Positions 9,651 through 22,077 of a stretch of DNA of 64,000 nt are shown piece after piece. How positions within the stretch are numbered: position 1 is the first letter of the stretch; each line of letters begins with the position of its first letter. Source of the stretch: Sitta carolinensis. Lineage: Eukaryota; Chordata; Aves; Passeriformes; Sittidae. The notes under the pieces were generated by a model. The model was not told where the DNA came from, made no database searches, and saw nothing but the letters and a program-made list of their open reading frames with translations. Both the position numbers and the translations under genes were made by a program. Location: positions 59,457,501 through 59,521,500 of the forward strand of contig JAVUNC010000004.1 in the NCBI GenBank assembly GCA_032173965.1, written 5' to 3'.

Positions 9651-10369
9651 GCCACGCTCCACGGGCATCGCCCCCAGCAGGATTCCGGGAACTCAGCCCT
9701 TTCATCATCCTGCTCCTAATTTAGATCAGCATTGCAAGTTTGAGGTGCCTGCAATTTCTGTGGAACTGTAAATTTGCCTTATTGTAAGTATGAACATAAA
9801 GGTAATGGCAAGGACGTGGTGATTATAGTATTTAATGTATGCCTGTTTATATTGTAGTTACAACTTAAGGTAATGAATTCAATTTCTTTAAAGGCTTTCC
9901 CAACATAGTGCTTTAAACCAGAAGAGATTAAAGTTGGTTTATATTCAGATATTGCCCATTTCAGGTCTTGTAAAGGTTCTAACAGCTGCCTGTGGTTTGA
10001 GAATAAAGAAATTAAAAGACACTTAAAGGACTATAAGTAAACAGCTATTAATTTAAAAGTTGAGCAACATTTTATTAATATATTTTTTAGAAATAAACCC
10101 TTGAGGGAAGCCTATTTACAAATCATGCTAATTTTTAAGTTGTTTTAAAAGCAGTTTGGTTCAAATGTTCTGTTTCATTTACTTCGATCTTCACTTCCTT
10201 TTATTTGAAATGTTGGTACTCTATTATATAATTTTAAAAATCTATAATAATATAATTTCATTATATAATAATGTATTTTTTATTCAAAACATACACTCAT
10301 TTTTGGTGGCTCTTGCCATGCTAAAAGTGATGTTCAAATATTTCTATTTCATCTTAATATCAAACTCTG
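9651..10369. other. Non-coding AT-rich DNA
   Basis: Very AT-rich, including an ATTATATAAT-rich stretch at 10220-10275. No exon or named repeat seen. Confidence 0.5.
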
Positions 10370-10465
10370 TAAGACAAAGATGAGTTATTATTAAAAGAAA
10401 GATCAGAAGGGGAGATTAAGTGACTTGTCAAAGAGTCACAGTAACTATGAACAGGTTGTGGCTCA
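10370..10465 (-). repeat. Ancient MIR-type SINE fragment
   Basis: GGGGAGATTAAGTGACTTGT followed by CAAAGAGTCACAGTAACTAT matches the reverse complement of the MIR core, where the expected text is GAGGTTAAGTGACTTGCCCA then AGGTCACACAGCTAG. AGACAAAGATGAGTTATTAT just before it fits the neighbouring MIR segment. Old, diverged and without a tail, as expected for a repeat shared across amniotes. Confidence 0.6.
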
Positions 10466-12896
10466 TAAGCAGTTCATAAGTCTTTTGTTATTTCTATGTT
10501 GTTTTGAAAAAAAGCTGAAACATTCTTCATATAAGACATTAAAACTCCACTCTCAGTTATTATAGTAAAGAAAATGGTAGCATGTAATCACTAGACCCAA
10601 ATGTTTTTAATGTGATTAGATAGATCACTTGAGAGAATGGCAGCAAGAAACAAAAAGGAAGATGGCAAGAGATATATTGCCTAATTTATTATTTGTCTTC
10701 TGAAGATTTTTGAGCCCATGTATTATTAATACTTTTTAAATGGGAAACTGCTACCATAGCTTGTGAGACCTGCTCCAGCATCCCTGTCCTGACATTATGG
10801 CTAATTCTGGCTTTGGAGACTGGGAACTTTCCCTGGGAGAGGATCTGCTGCGTAGGGCATGTGTCCATGCCCTGCCCAGCCTGGGGAGGAAACACCAGAC
10901 ACATTCACATGGTTTCATCCTGCAGCCATCCTGGGCCATTTCAAACGAAATGCACTCTGAATGTCTATGTATGTAAGAACAAAATTGTATGCACAGCATG
11001 AAGTTTTGTTTCCTGGCATGCAGCAACTTCAGAAACGTTCATTGTTTTGAGCAAAAAACAGACTCATTCTGAATTCCTACTATCGTGCATGAGACAATGG
11101 CTAAATGGTTGTGAGAGTCCCGAGTAGGAATATGAAATGCATCATTAAAATCAGTAGAGGAAAGTGTGCCAGAACCAGTAGTCAAAAATTACATATAAAA
11201 ATTGGTAAGGGTAGAGAAGATAATCACAAAGATCAGGGCAGAAGATAATGCCATCCTTTGGAAAAACTTCTGCACACACTCTGTTCTAAACATTTTTCAC
11301 CCTTTCCCCACGAACAGCGCTCAAGAATGTCAGCTTTCAGTTGACAAACAAATGAACCACATCCTAGACCTTGTTGTGGTGACAGCCTTGAGAATATGAA
11401 TCAAGAGTAAACTGATCTAGTGGTGTTTTCAAGACCTTAAAGACTTCATGGGGTGATTGCTGAGGAACATGAAGTGTCCTACACATATGAATGAACTATT
11501 AAACCTACAAATGACAGCCTGTGGTACATTGAAAACAGAAACTGCATGGACAGGATGCAATAAGTGTAATTTCAGACACACCATATAAATCATGCTGTGC
11601 ACAACAGTATGTACTGCTATATTTAATCAAATAAAATAATCCTTAAAAATAAATGCTTGACCTAAAATTCTTCCTGTATTTCTAAAATCTTAAGTAGTTT
11701 TCCTCAGATTGTGCTTCTAAGGCAGATTCATCAGGGCTGTGGTAAAGTGAGTGAATCTTCCATCAAAGCTGTCCTAAGTTTAGTGACATCACAAAGAGTG
11801 GCAGGCTGTAAACTGAGCCTGTCAGAGAATGGGTGTGTTTACTAAAACATGTAATTTATCCCTGAATGTAGGTGCTGAACCAGACTGGTATAAATTGAAT
11901 GAGATGGGGCAGAAGAGTCTACAAGAGAAAAGCAGGGCAGATAATTAAAGTTCTAAAGGAACAGATTTTGACTTACACCATCCTATAATTTACTTTTCCT
12001 TCAATGTCTTTCCTCTGTCTCCTATACATGTAAATTACACTATCTGAACGTCCACTGAATGCTAAATTGTACATTTTTTTCCCTACTTCATTCTCTTTCA
12101 TCCAAAATTTGGTTCTCAAAGCCATTAGAAAATTTATTGATTTTCAGTTTTCCACCACAAAGTAATATTTGGTCCAGTCTGTATTGGTCAAAATTATGGC
12201 ATTACACTTGGCAATATATGTTCACACTGATATTTTATATTCAAAACAAACTAACATCTTATACTTTTTGAATTTTCTGTTCTTATTTTTCTCTTTGAAA
12301 AAAAAACTATTAGGAATTACATTAAAATAGTCAAACCCAGATGCTTATATTTTGTATAATTAAAGTAGTTTAACTGTCTTAAGAAGCTTTGGAGGTGAAT
12401 TTCATGAAAATTGTTTCCTCACACCATTTTGAATATAAAACATTTCATAATCTGAATTTTTTACGATGCTGTTTATAGACAACGAAAATGAATAATTTTA
12501 TGTTTGATAAATGTGATGCCTCTCACAAAAACAGTGTGGCACCTATAGTCATCTGCCTGATAAAGATTTCATAATTGTGACTCAATTTCTGTTTATTAGT
12601 TTTGGCTTTTATCCATGAATTTTACAAATACTTTCATGAGTTTTTACATGAAAAATACATGCAAGAAGTCAAGATAGGAGGTTATTGGCACCTGGTGTTG
12701 ATTATTTTCCTGTTGATATTGAACTGATCTTAGACTATCTGCCTAAAATTTTCTTAGTTTTAGAAGAATGGGCTGAGAGTGAGCTGGTTTGTACTTTATT
12801 TACTCCTCGCCCAGCTGGCTGTGAAGGATGCAAATCTGACCTCACCCTGACATGATCAGTGCTTGGGACAATGATTTAAGGAACCTTTCTGTACAG
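10466..12896. other. Non-coding DNA, no feature recognised
   Basis: AT-rich DNA with one GC-richer patch at 10760-10930 that holds overlapping short open frames on both strands. None has a domain or splice context that I recognise. Confidence 0.5.
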
Positions 12897-13459
12897 TGTC
12901 CTGGGTTTGGCTGGGATGGAGCTGATTTTCTTCCCAGTAGCTGGTACAGAGCTGTGTTTTCGATTTAGGATGAGAATAACACACTGATGTTTCATTGCTG
13001 AGCAGTGCTTACACTAAGCCGAGGGCTTCTCAGCTTCTCATAAGTGCCTTGCCAGCAATTAGGCTGGGGGTGCACGAGAAGCTGGGAGGGGACACAGCCA
13101 GGACAGCTGACCCCCACTGACCATCGGGGTGGATATTCCACAGGGTGTTGTGGAATATATTCCACATATGGTGTTGTGCTGAACAATAAAACTGGGAGGG
13201 AGACGGCTGCAGGGGGTGGAAACCTACTCCTCATGGACTATCTGGGCATCAGGCAGCAGGTGGTGAGCAATTACACAATTTGTTTTGTATAGTCTTTTAA
13301 TATTATTATTTTCCCTTTCTTTTTCTGTCCTATTAAACTGTCTTTATCTCAACACACTGGTTTTAACTTTTCTTCAATTCTCTCCCCCATCCTACTGAGA
13401 GGGAGTGATCATATGGCTGTGTGATGTTTAGCTGCATGCTGGGATAAACTGCAATAACA
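12897..13459 (+). mobile_element. Solo endogenous-retrovirus LTR
   Basis: The element starts TGTCCTGGGTTTGGCTGGGA and ends near GGGATAAACTGCAATAACA, so it has TG...CA ends. Along it are strings typical of a widespread bird LTR group: TAGCTGGTACAGAGCTGTGT, GAGCAGTGCTTACACTAAGC, GGGGGTGCACGAGAAGCTGG, GGACACAGCCAGGACAGCTG, TATTAAACTGTCTTTATCTC and TTCTCTCCCCCATCCTACTG. No internal viral genes flank it, so it is a solo LTR left by recombination. I recall this as a passerine-rich ERVL/ERVK-type LTR but cannot fix the family. No clean target-site duplication is visible. AATAAA occurs at about 13182. Confidence 0.9.
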
Positions 13460-16400
13460 GTTTCAGAGTTGAGGCTAATGCTAAGAATTTTTCAATTTTC
13501 AATGTTAACTTGAACATATGGCCAGCTTTTTGTCTTGAAGAATTAAGATCAGAAAGACGCTGCCACCTTGTACCTAGGCTAAGAGCTGTTTGTCTGCACA
13601 GGTCCTCTCTGAGCCAAAATTGTTGAGAGGAGGAGCTCAAGTTTTATGAATTTTCATTACCATCCTTCTTGCCCAGCACCTATCTGCTGTAGGACAATGA
13701 GGGATGGAGTCAGACTGCAGGGGAAATGGACTGTGCAGTGGCACAGGAAAGGTCTTTGTGTAAAGGAGGGGCGCTTCCACTTTAATATTTACTTGTAATT
13801 ATTTTGACTTCTATTATTCTTTAGCCCTAGAGGGTTGCCTTAGGTTCAAGATTGCCTTGTAATTGAGCAGGACAGCATGCAGCTGATAGGCCTAAATTTG
13901 TTTGCATACCTATCTGAATATCCACCATGAGCTGAGTGCTCCATGAAGCCTTAGAGAAAACTGGACGTATCTCATTGATTCCCTGCAATGGAAGGAGGTC
14001 TCTTTGTATCTGGCCAGAAAAGATCCCTCAAAGGGACTGGGTTGAACTAAATGCAATAATTTGAAAAAGTCTCGAGGTGATGGAGGAATAAGTTGGAGAA
14101 CAGGCCATGCAGGGAGAGTTTGACCTTTGTTTTGTTTGTATTAAGATGCAGCTCTCTTCAAAGACAAGACAGAAAAGCCATGAGTTTTTTGCATGTATTT
14201 TTAAACATGAACGGATAAATGGAGAATGCTAAAATGGCCTGTTACACAGTTTTCTGGTGGTTTGTTTTTGAATGACTTGTCAGCTTTATCTTTCTGAGTC
14301 AAAAGTAATGATGCAAGCAAATGTAATCCATTATGGCAATCTATGATATATCTGTATCTACCTGTTTCTTCATTTCCCTATTTCCTCTGTTTTTATAGTG
14401 TGGCTTCTAGAGATCTAAAGAGGAAATCAGTCAGCTCACAGGCTTGACAGGAATAATGGGAAAGGACAAATTTGTATTATGGTGGAGAATGATAAAAACA
14501 ACTAGGTGATAGGAACAAAACAAGGGGACAAAGTGTCTCTTGAGGGCAATCCTGACAGAAGCCCCTAACCAACACAACAACAGCCCCAGAATGAGCAGGG
14601 GCAGTAAAAATGGACAACATTCGGCCTCTGTTGAAGTTCTTGAGGCTTGAAATGATTGAGTGATGCAGTAGCTGCTTTCCCTGATGGCAACCTGGTGACT
14701 GGTTGACAGGGAGTGCTAAGCCAGATTCTCCTACAAAGGGATGTTTTCAATGTAATAGCTAGAATCATGCATATATTTAATTAATGGGTACTGTTTCCAA
14801 GGTTGACAGTGAAGGCACCCTTTAATCTTTACTTCTATGCCTTTCATAAATATATTGTGAAAAACTTGCCATAGGTTTTGGGGTTTTTTTTCAGATTAAA
14901 AATGGCATTTGTAACTTACTTTTTAAAACTACTGTCTTCTCATGGGAAATTCTGAAAACATTTTCTATAGAAATAATTCTGTTTCTAGAGCATATATGTT
15001 TTTTTATCACATTTCCCTATTGATTACCAGATATATTTGCATAAAAATATGCACATAGGAGTTTATCATCTGCTACTGCTTTTTTCTAACTAGAAATAAA
15101 AATCCCTGTGGAACAAATGTACTCCTAAGCAACAGAAATTTTCATAGGAGTATTTCATTTTAAATAAAAACAAGCAAAAAAACCCCAAAACCCCTGAAAA
15201 TATTACTTGCTTCTTTTGGAAAATAGTTTTTACTAATGTCTTCCACAAAGCTCTTAATACAATAATCATGCTTTTAAAGCTCTCTCCTAATTTGTTTGCA
15301 ACCAGCATAGTATAATGTAGAAAAATTGATAGCCTGTCCCACATTAGTATTGTTGGTGGTCTGTTCAGAAAATCTTGCTCTCCTTGCCAAGATACACTTG
15401 TAATTAAATTTTGTCTTGCATCTAAAGCTGGTCAAAAGAGTAATTCTGCAAAACTGCCTATGCTGGGTGGAAAAACAGAGCTATATTTTGTGCATATTTT
15501 CCTGTGATGTATTTTTAGTATTCTTGTGTAATCTGTATAGGCAATTAATTAAGTCCATATAGAATAATTTCCTTGTCTGAGTGGACCCAGACCTTTCTGG
15601 TTATTTTACATCTGTTTCTTTAATAATAGCTAGCAAAATGGAGACTCCTAACTAGCTAAGTTATTTTCAAATCCTCTTCCCCTTTTACAAGGGCTGATTT
15701 GTTTTTTTTTTTTTTAATTCTTATCCTAAACAGCAAGATTCTTATTCATAGCCTGAGTCACACAAGGAAAAAAAAAATAAGAAAACATTTCACCTTGAAG
15801 ATTTTTAACACTTTAGAAAGAGGGCTGGACCAAATACTCTTTCTAGTTTCATGTAACTGTCCTGACTTTGCATTGACAAGGATTCTGCTCGCTGATAGCT
15901 CAGCAATGACATTTTAAAGAACTGTTCCTTCTCCTCTTCACCCATGCTCCTGTGTGATTTCTCTGCCAGCCCACCCTCAGGGCTGCTTCAGGGGCAGCCT
16001 GAAGGCACAATTAGAGGACAAAGTGTAAACGTCACCTTCTGACAGTGTGCATGATGGGGGAATTAACACTGGTTTGGCACAACTTCTCCAGTGAAGTTCC
16101 ATTGATTAGAAATGAAAGCTGAATCAATATAACATTCCCTGACTATCACAGACATGGTGAAGTTTTGATCATAGCAGAAATTTCATGTGTCTTTGGGAAA
16201 GTCTGAAGACTAGAGCACACACAAATAAATAGCATATCCTAAGAAAGATGCATTTACAAGAAAGAAAACCCCAAGAATGCTAATAACAAGAGAGTCTTCT
16301 TCAAGTTTATTTCCAGGCTCCAGAATTTTGAAGTAAGAGCAATTGGAAATCATTTGGCTGCTTAATATTAAGTGGCACCTTGGAAATCTTACCTGAGTGA

Positions 16401-18491
16401 TACAGATAAGGAATGTCAACATTTTCCAGTTTAAAATTTTTAATTTTAAAAATTCTTTTTTTGTTATTTACTGATTTATGTTCTATTATGTTAAGTTTAA
16501 AAGAATACATTATTCTTATTTCTTTAAGAGTATGAAATCCATATTTTAGATTTGAATACTATCAGACTAATAAAGAAGTTTAATTTCAAGATTGAAGATA
16601 TATGACACCATAGATTCAATAAGCTTAAGGTGGGAGTACATAGTGGAGGCTAATCCTCTGACTGTCTTTGAAAGTGGTCTCCAGAAAAGAGGGGAAACCA
16701 GCCATGTAGTCCTCATCAGGAGCAGTCACTCTGGAGTGCATATCTGGCAACAGAACCTGAACCTGAACCCTGCCTATGTTTTTTCTGGAACAATGCTACT
16801 CATTTTTAGCTCATCCCTTTTTTTGAACAACTTTACCCTACTTCCAACTCTTTGATGTACAGGGGAAAAGAGTAAAGAAAGTGAGGAGACAAGAAAATTT
16901 ATCTGAGCTTCATCCAAAAGCACAGATAAAGGTGTGTGATGATCCCAGCTGTACTGTAACTGATGAAACTGAACTACATCAGCTCCTTGAACTGCTGAAA
17001 ATGTCTGCTGTGTCACTCATTTCTCCCCCTAATGTTTCTGAAGGAGATGACAGCCCATGGATACTTCTCCCACTTGATAACAGAAACTGGGGCTGAAATG
17101 CTTCCTTGCAAGGAATCACTTGCACACTGAAAGGTGGAAAATTATCAGAGTTTTTCCCTAGTTTGCTGATGTAACTCTAAAAAAGATGGATTATGACTAT
17201 TAAATTAACTTTTCTGTATTAGAGAAAAATATTACAGAACTCTCACCACTTGAGAACAGTACAGGAACTCTTTTTTTTTAATGAATTCTAAAGAGAACAT
17301 TGATTCTCTTAGTTCCACTTACTATCGAATTAACTGAAGGTTTTTATATGATTATTAATTATATCTAAAACAAAGTGTAATTACATTTTGCAATTAGGTT
17401 AGCGATAAAAAGACCTTAATTTGATGTTTTTTTTTTCTAAAAGGACAATATGTAATCTTTTTATATTCAAGTGACTAATAATGGGCATCATTGTAACCCA
17501 TTCTTCAGCTTAAAACCAATTTAAAGTATGTATAAGTAATATATGGCCTCATATATTGTTTTTATCAGAACAGAACCTCGACAGGATATGTTTGGTGAAT
17601 TAGTAAATGAAATGATTTCATCCAATTTTCCAAGATTCTACAAGGTGGAAGTAGAAAATTTAGTCCTTGATATAATAAATATCTGGTACTACTGAGGCCA
17701 TTTTCTTCTATGGTAGCTAAAACAAAATAAAGCCTGGAATATTAAAATTCTGCAAGATATCTTATGGAATTTCTTGGTACTCCACACAACAGTCCATTAG
17801 ATCTGTGAAAGTAAGATGTCCACAAGAGGTTTCTTCTCATAGAGTTGGGGTTTTTTTCAGCTGCTGACAGCTCTGAATTCAGTCATACAATAGGCACAGG
17901 ACTGACTTTGTCTAAATTAAATCACCCTAAGTATTCTTTAATCTCTGTAAGTACCTAATATAAATTCTAAACTTTAGAAATACAAAGTTATTTCTCTCTC
18001 TATGAAACCAATATGTAATTCTCTGATGTCTAAAATCAGATAAAAAAGAGCACATGCTGTATATCTAACTTAGGGGGTTTTGTCCAGTGATATCTGATTT
18101 TGTAATCATTGAAGGATCTCTCAGTCTTTGTGCATTGTGGTAAAAAGCTCATAGAAAATTCCCTAATGAACTAACAGTATACAAGGCGCAAAGTCGAGCT
18201 AAAGTATGCACTACTGACTTGGATGATTTCTGGTACCATTTGCACAGCTTAGCACTCCATTTTCCAGTCAGTACTTCATGTGGTTTGGGTACCGAATTAC
18301 TCAAAACCTACTGCATTATGATAGCTTCAAACTCAGTGACTTTTGAAATAAAAGAACAGAAGAATACATTTATTTCACAATTTAGCTTCATTATGAAGTG
18401 TTAAGGGAAAGATTTGTAGTTAACCATGGTCTAAATACATGATTCAAATTGTTAGTTTAAAACAACAATTCTTGTTAATCAGCTTTATATA
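13460..18491. other. Non-coding DNA, no feature recognised
   Basis: Five kilobases of AT-rich DNA with only chance open frames. Small GC-richer patches at 13.65-13.78, 14.5-14.75 and 15.95-16.05 kb carry no recognisable repeat or exon. An oligo-T run lies at 15.70-15.71 kb. Confidence 0.5.
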
Positions 18492-18539
18492 TATAGGAAT
18501 ATAGGAATATAGGAATATAGGAATATAGGAATATAGCAT
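18492..18539. repeat. Octamer tandem repeat (TATAGGAA)x5
   Basis: Five exact copies of TATAGGAA from 18492 to 18531, followed by a degenerate sixth. Its complement, ATTCCTAT, differs by one base from the octamer at CR1 3' ends, but no CR1 body flanks it on either side. Confidence 0.9.
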
Positions 18540-21243
18540 ATAGGAAAAGAGAAAGTATTTACTCGAAGCTGGAGTTAGGAAGTTATTTCTATCAGTATAA
18601 AAGATCATAAATTTGTCTCAAACCTTTCAGCAATTTAGATGTGTAATTGGGCCTTCAAGACACACTCTGCATTGACATGTGTAATATTAAATTTCTACCA
18701 CCATGATTTATATACCCAGCTAGTAGTTCTGAGAGCTACTAAGTATAAACATTGAATTTAAAAGCATGCCCTTACACACAGGGATTGAAATTCTGTTACC
18801 TTTTATCATTGACTCAAGCAGAGCAAAGTTATCACACAGTGGTTTTCAACTTGCCATGAGGGTATCAGGGCTTTAAGAGAAAATCAAATTACATAAAACT
18901 AGTGAAGAAATTGCATACAAAACAGCAACTATTTCACTACCCACCCATTATAAAAAATGGCAATAAAGGAAAGGAAAAATGTAAGAAGCAACATTTTTTA
19001 AGCCTCTTAATTCCCAAATTGTAAATTCTTTCAAGAAAATAGGTAACCTTAGTAAGATTAAAAGGTACTGAGACAATCTCCTGAAACCTGATAGTCAAGT
19101 AATTCAATTACGTTCTGTTTCACAGAATAAATCTGGTAGATAAGGCTCTGCCTGTGTTCTTTCTGCTTTATACTGCATGTCGTGTTATACTTTGGCTCTG
19201 GCATTTCTGGTATTCCAAATGGTAGTGTATCATTAGATCAAATTATGTTCTCCTGAGATAAATAAAACTAATATTATTTAAAAAAAATCAAAACAATAAA
19301 AGACACTTTTCTAACTATAATTCTGCCTTTAATGCAGCATGGAAACATTGATTGTAATAATACTGAGTTTATTCCTGAATACTTTTGTATACTTTTTTTG
19401 TTAAATATATTCAGCATATTAATATATATAAACATCTAACTGTATCTAAGTTAGGATGATATTCAAATGTTTAAATTAATTCTATGATGGCTATTTTTCT
19501 GAATGGGCATACTGATGGTGATACTGATTATCCTGACATCAGCTCACCTGAACTGAGCAGGGATAACTTGATAGAATTTGTCTAGGAAGGCTGATTTTAA
19601 CCCTCACAATAATCAAAATATGGTGCAAGTTCTTTCCAATTACCTTGGCAAAATTGCCTTGGAAATTTCCACAGGAACATTGCTCTGTCTGGGAAATAGG
19701 TAAAATACGTGGTTCTTGAGAAATGCTCCAGGAGCTGATTGTGTTGTTTGGAAAAGTTTAAGGAACTTAAAGTGAGGTTCAGGTGTGCTTCCTATCTTGT
19801 GGAGGGAAAAGAGGAGGAAGGAGAGAAATTTAGGACTGTTGCTGGCAGAACAGAATTCACTGCTTTGAGAAGGAAGTAGTTTCAAGCTGGGGCTTTGCTG
19901 TAAAGGGACGGATTTCCTGGATGACCTTTAAAGCTTATTTCCAATTTAAACTCTTGAATGGCTATGAAAATGGGCTCCTCAGCCTTAGTTTGTAAGTCAG
20001 ATGCCATGATATATTTGAGATCTAGAAATAAATATTTTATGTGGGTATCTCTGAGATGTTTTCCATCATGAAAGTGGACATTTTGCAGGGAAACCACACA
20101 CTGACAGGAAAGAAGGTACAAAACATTGAGAGGCATCTGCTTTGCTTTTCATCAAACTCACTGCCTTTAGCTGTTCTCTCTAAGTGAAATCAGCACTTTT
20201 GAGAAATTATTAAGAATATCAGAATGAGGTAAGAAAAGGAACACACACAGACAGCACTGCAGGGAGGTTCATTGACTGGTAGAACCGCTCAGAGTTTCTC
20301 AGAAATTACTAAAGTTGTTCCAAAGGTGCACATCAGGGGAATAAAGTTCTATCCAGCACCACACTTCCAGACTTGTGCTTCCTCTGTGTTGTAATGTATA
20401 GCCTGTGGTGGAGGCAGCAGGCTGTGGTACATTGTACCCAAAGGAGGAGGAAACCAGAGGGTGTATCGTTGTTGGAAGATGAACCCTTCCACTAACTGGA
20501 AAGGTTAATATTTGCTATGATTAGCTGTCCTTATAAATAAGTCTGTGTGAAGTGGAATTAAATGGTTAATTTTACTGATAATGTGTCTGCTAAAAGCTGT
20601 AAATCTATTTGTTTAAAGGGCAACTGGTTACAGAATCACATCTCTGGCTTGTACCACATGTTTCAAATTAAGATTAAGATCAGTGCCAAATATTGTTTGG
20701 AAGTGATTTTGAATTTCTGTATCACTGATCCCTAGGGGGAAAAAAAAGAGAGACTCTGGTATATGCAATTTCACTTCGGTGGCAAAGAGCAATTTTGTGA
20801 ATAAGCTTAAGACTTCTTGCTGCCTGAAAAAAATAATTCGTCTTTAGGGCTCTGTCTTTATACATGCAGTCATTTAGAAATAAACACTTTACTTCTCAAG
20901 TGTCTTGAGAACAAAAGATCAAGAACTAAAGCTCTACACAGGGGGTTTAAGAAGAGAAAAATTATTTCATCTGCTTTTCCCACTTAAAAAGTAGATCCTC
21001 TCAGATACCAGGTTACGACTGAGAAATTTGTGGAGATTTATGGAGAGCTTTATTATATCTTCCCTCTTACTTCTTTTTAAGCACTTCTGCATGGGAATTA
21101 CAATAGATGAGTGGGCATTAAAAATAATCCATAATACTTGTAAATCGAGTCAAAGCCTCTACCTTTCCCGCTTCTGTCTTCATTGCCATTACAGAACAAG
21201 CATATGAACCTCTCCCTTGTGGGAATAGATTTGCTATTTCTAT
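18540..21243. other. Non-coding DNA, no feature recognised
   Basis: AT-rich. Open frames at 19640-19885 and 19882-20136 (minus) have no domain or splice support. Confidence 0.5.
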
Positions 21244-22077
21244 GAAGAGAAGAAGAGAAGAGAAGAGAAGAGAAGAAGAGAAGAGAAGAAAAGAGAAGAG
21301 AGAGAGAAGAGAAGAGAAGAGAAGAGAAGAGAAGAGAAGAGAAGAGAAGAGAAGAGAAGAGAAAGAGAAAGAGAGAGAAGAGAAGAGAGAAAGAGAAGAG
21401 AAGAGAAGAGAAGAGAAGAGAAGAGAAGAGAAGAGAAGAGAAGAGAAGAGAAGAGAAGAGAAGAGAAGAGAAAGAGAAGAAGAGAAGAGAAGAGAAGAGA
21501 AGAGAAGAGAAGAGAAGAGAAGAGAAGAGAAGAGAAGAGAAGAGAAGAGAAGAGAAGAGAAGAGAAGAGAAGAGAAGAGAAGAGAAGAGAAGAAAGAAGA
21601 GAAGAGAAGAGAAGAGAAGAGAAGAGAAGAGAAGAGAAGAGAAGAGAAGAGAAAGAGGAAGAGAAGAGAAGAGAAGAGAAGAGAAGAGAAGAGAAGAGAA
21701 GAGAAGGAAAGGAAAGGAAAGGAAAGGAAAGGAAAGGAAAGGAAAGGAAAGGAAAGGAAAGGAAAGGAAAGGAAAGGAAAGGAAAGGAAAGGAAAGGAAA
21801 GGAAAGGAAAGGAAAGGAAAGGAAAGGAAAGGAAAGGAAAGGAAAGGAAAGGAAAGGAAAGGAAAGGAAAGGAAAGGAAAGGAAAGGAAAGGAAAGGAAA
21901 GGAAAGGAAAGGAAAGGAAAGGAAAGGAAAGGAAAGGAAAGGAAAGGAAAGGAAGAAAGGAAAGGAAAGGAAAGGAAAGGAAAGGAAAAAAGGAAAAAGG
22001 AAAAGGAAAAGGGAAAGGAAAAGGAAAAGGAAAAGGAAAAGGAAAAGGAAAAGGAAAAGGAAAAGGAAAAGGAAAAG
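21244..22077. repeat. 834-bp pure purine satellite: (GAAGA)n, (GGAAA)n, (GGAAAA)n
   Basis: Every base on the plus strand from 21244 to 22077 is A or G. There are three blocks. 21244 to about 21705 is a GAAGA (AAGAG) pentamer with scattered one- or two-base slips. About 21706 to 21988 is a very regular GGAAA (AAAGG) pentamer, 49 perfect units before an interruption at 21951-21960. About 21990 to 22077 is a GGAAAA hexamer. The long open frames on both strands (Lys/Arg/Glu-rich on plus, Phe/Ser/Leu-rich on minus) are products of the repeat, not genes. Such mirror-symmetric purine tracts can form triplex DNA, and their length in an assembly is uncertain. Confidence 0.99.

Noticed and set aside
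9258..9719. Gly/Trp/Met-rich and Ser/Pro-rich open frames
   Set aside because: All come from the 14-bp minisatellite, which stays open in all three minus frames because the unit has no stop and is not a multiple of 3.
18492..18539. The TATAGGAA repeat as a CR1 3' octamer tail
   Set aside because: The unit differs from the CR1 octamer and no CR1 body is present on either side in either orientation.
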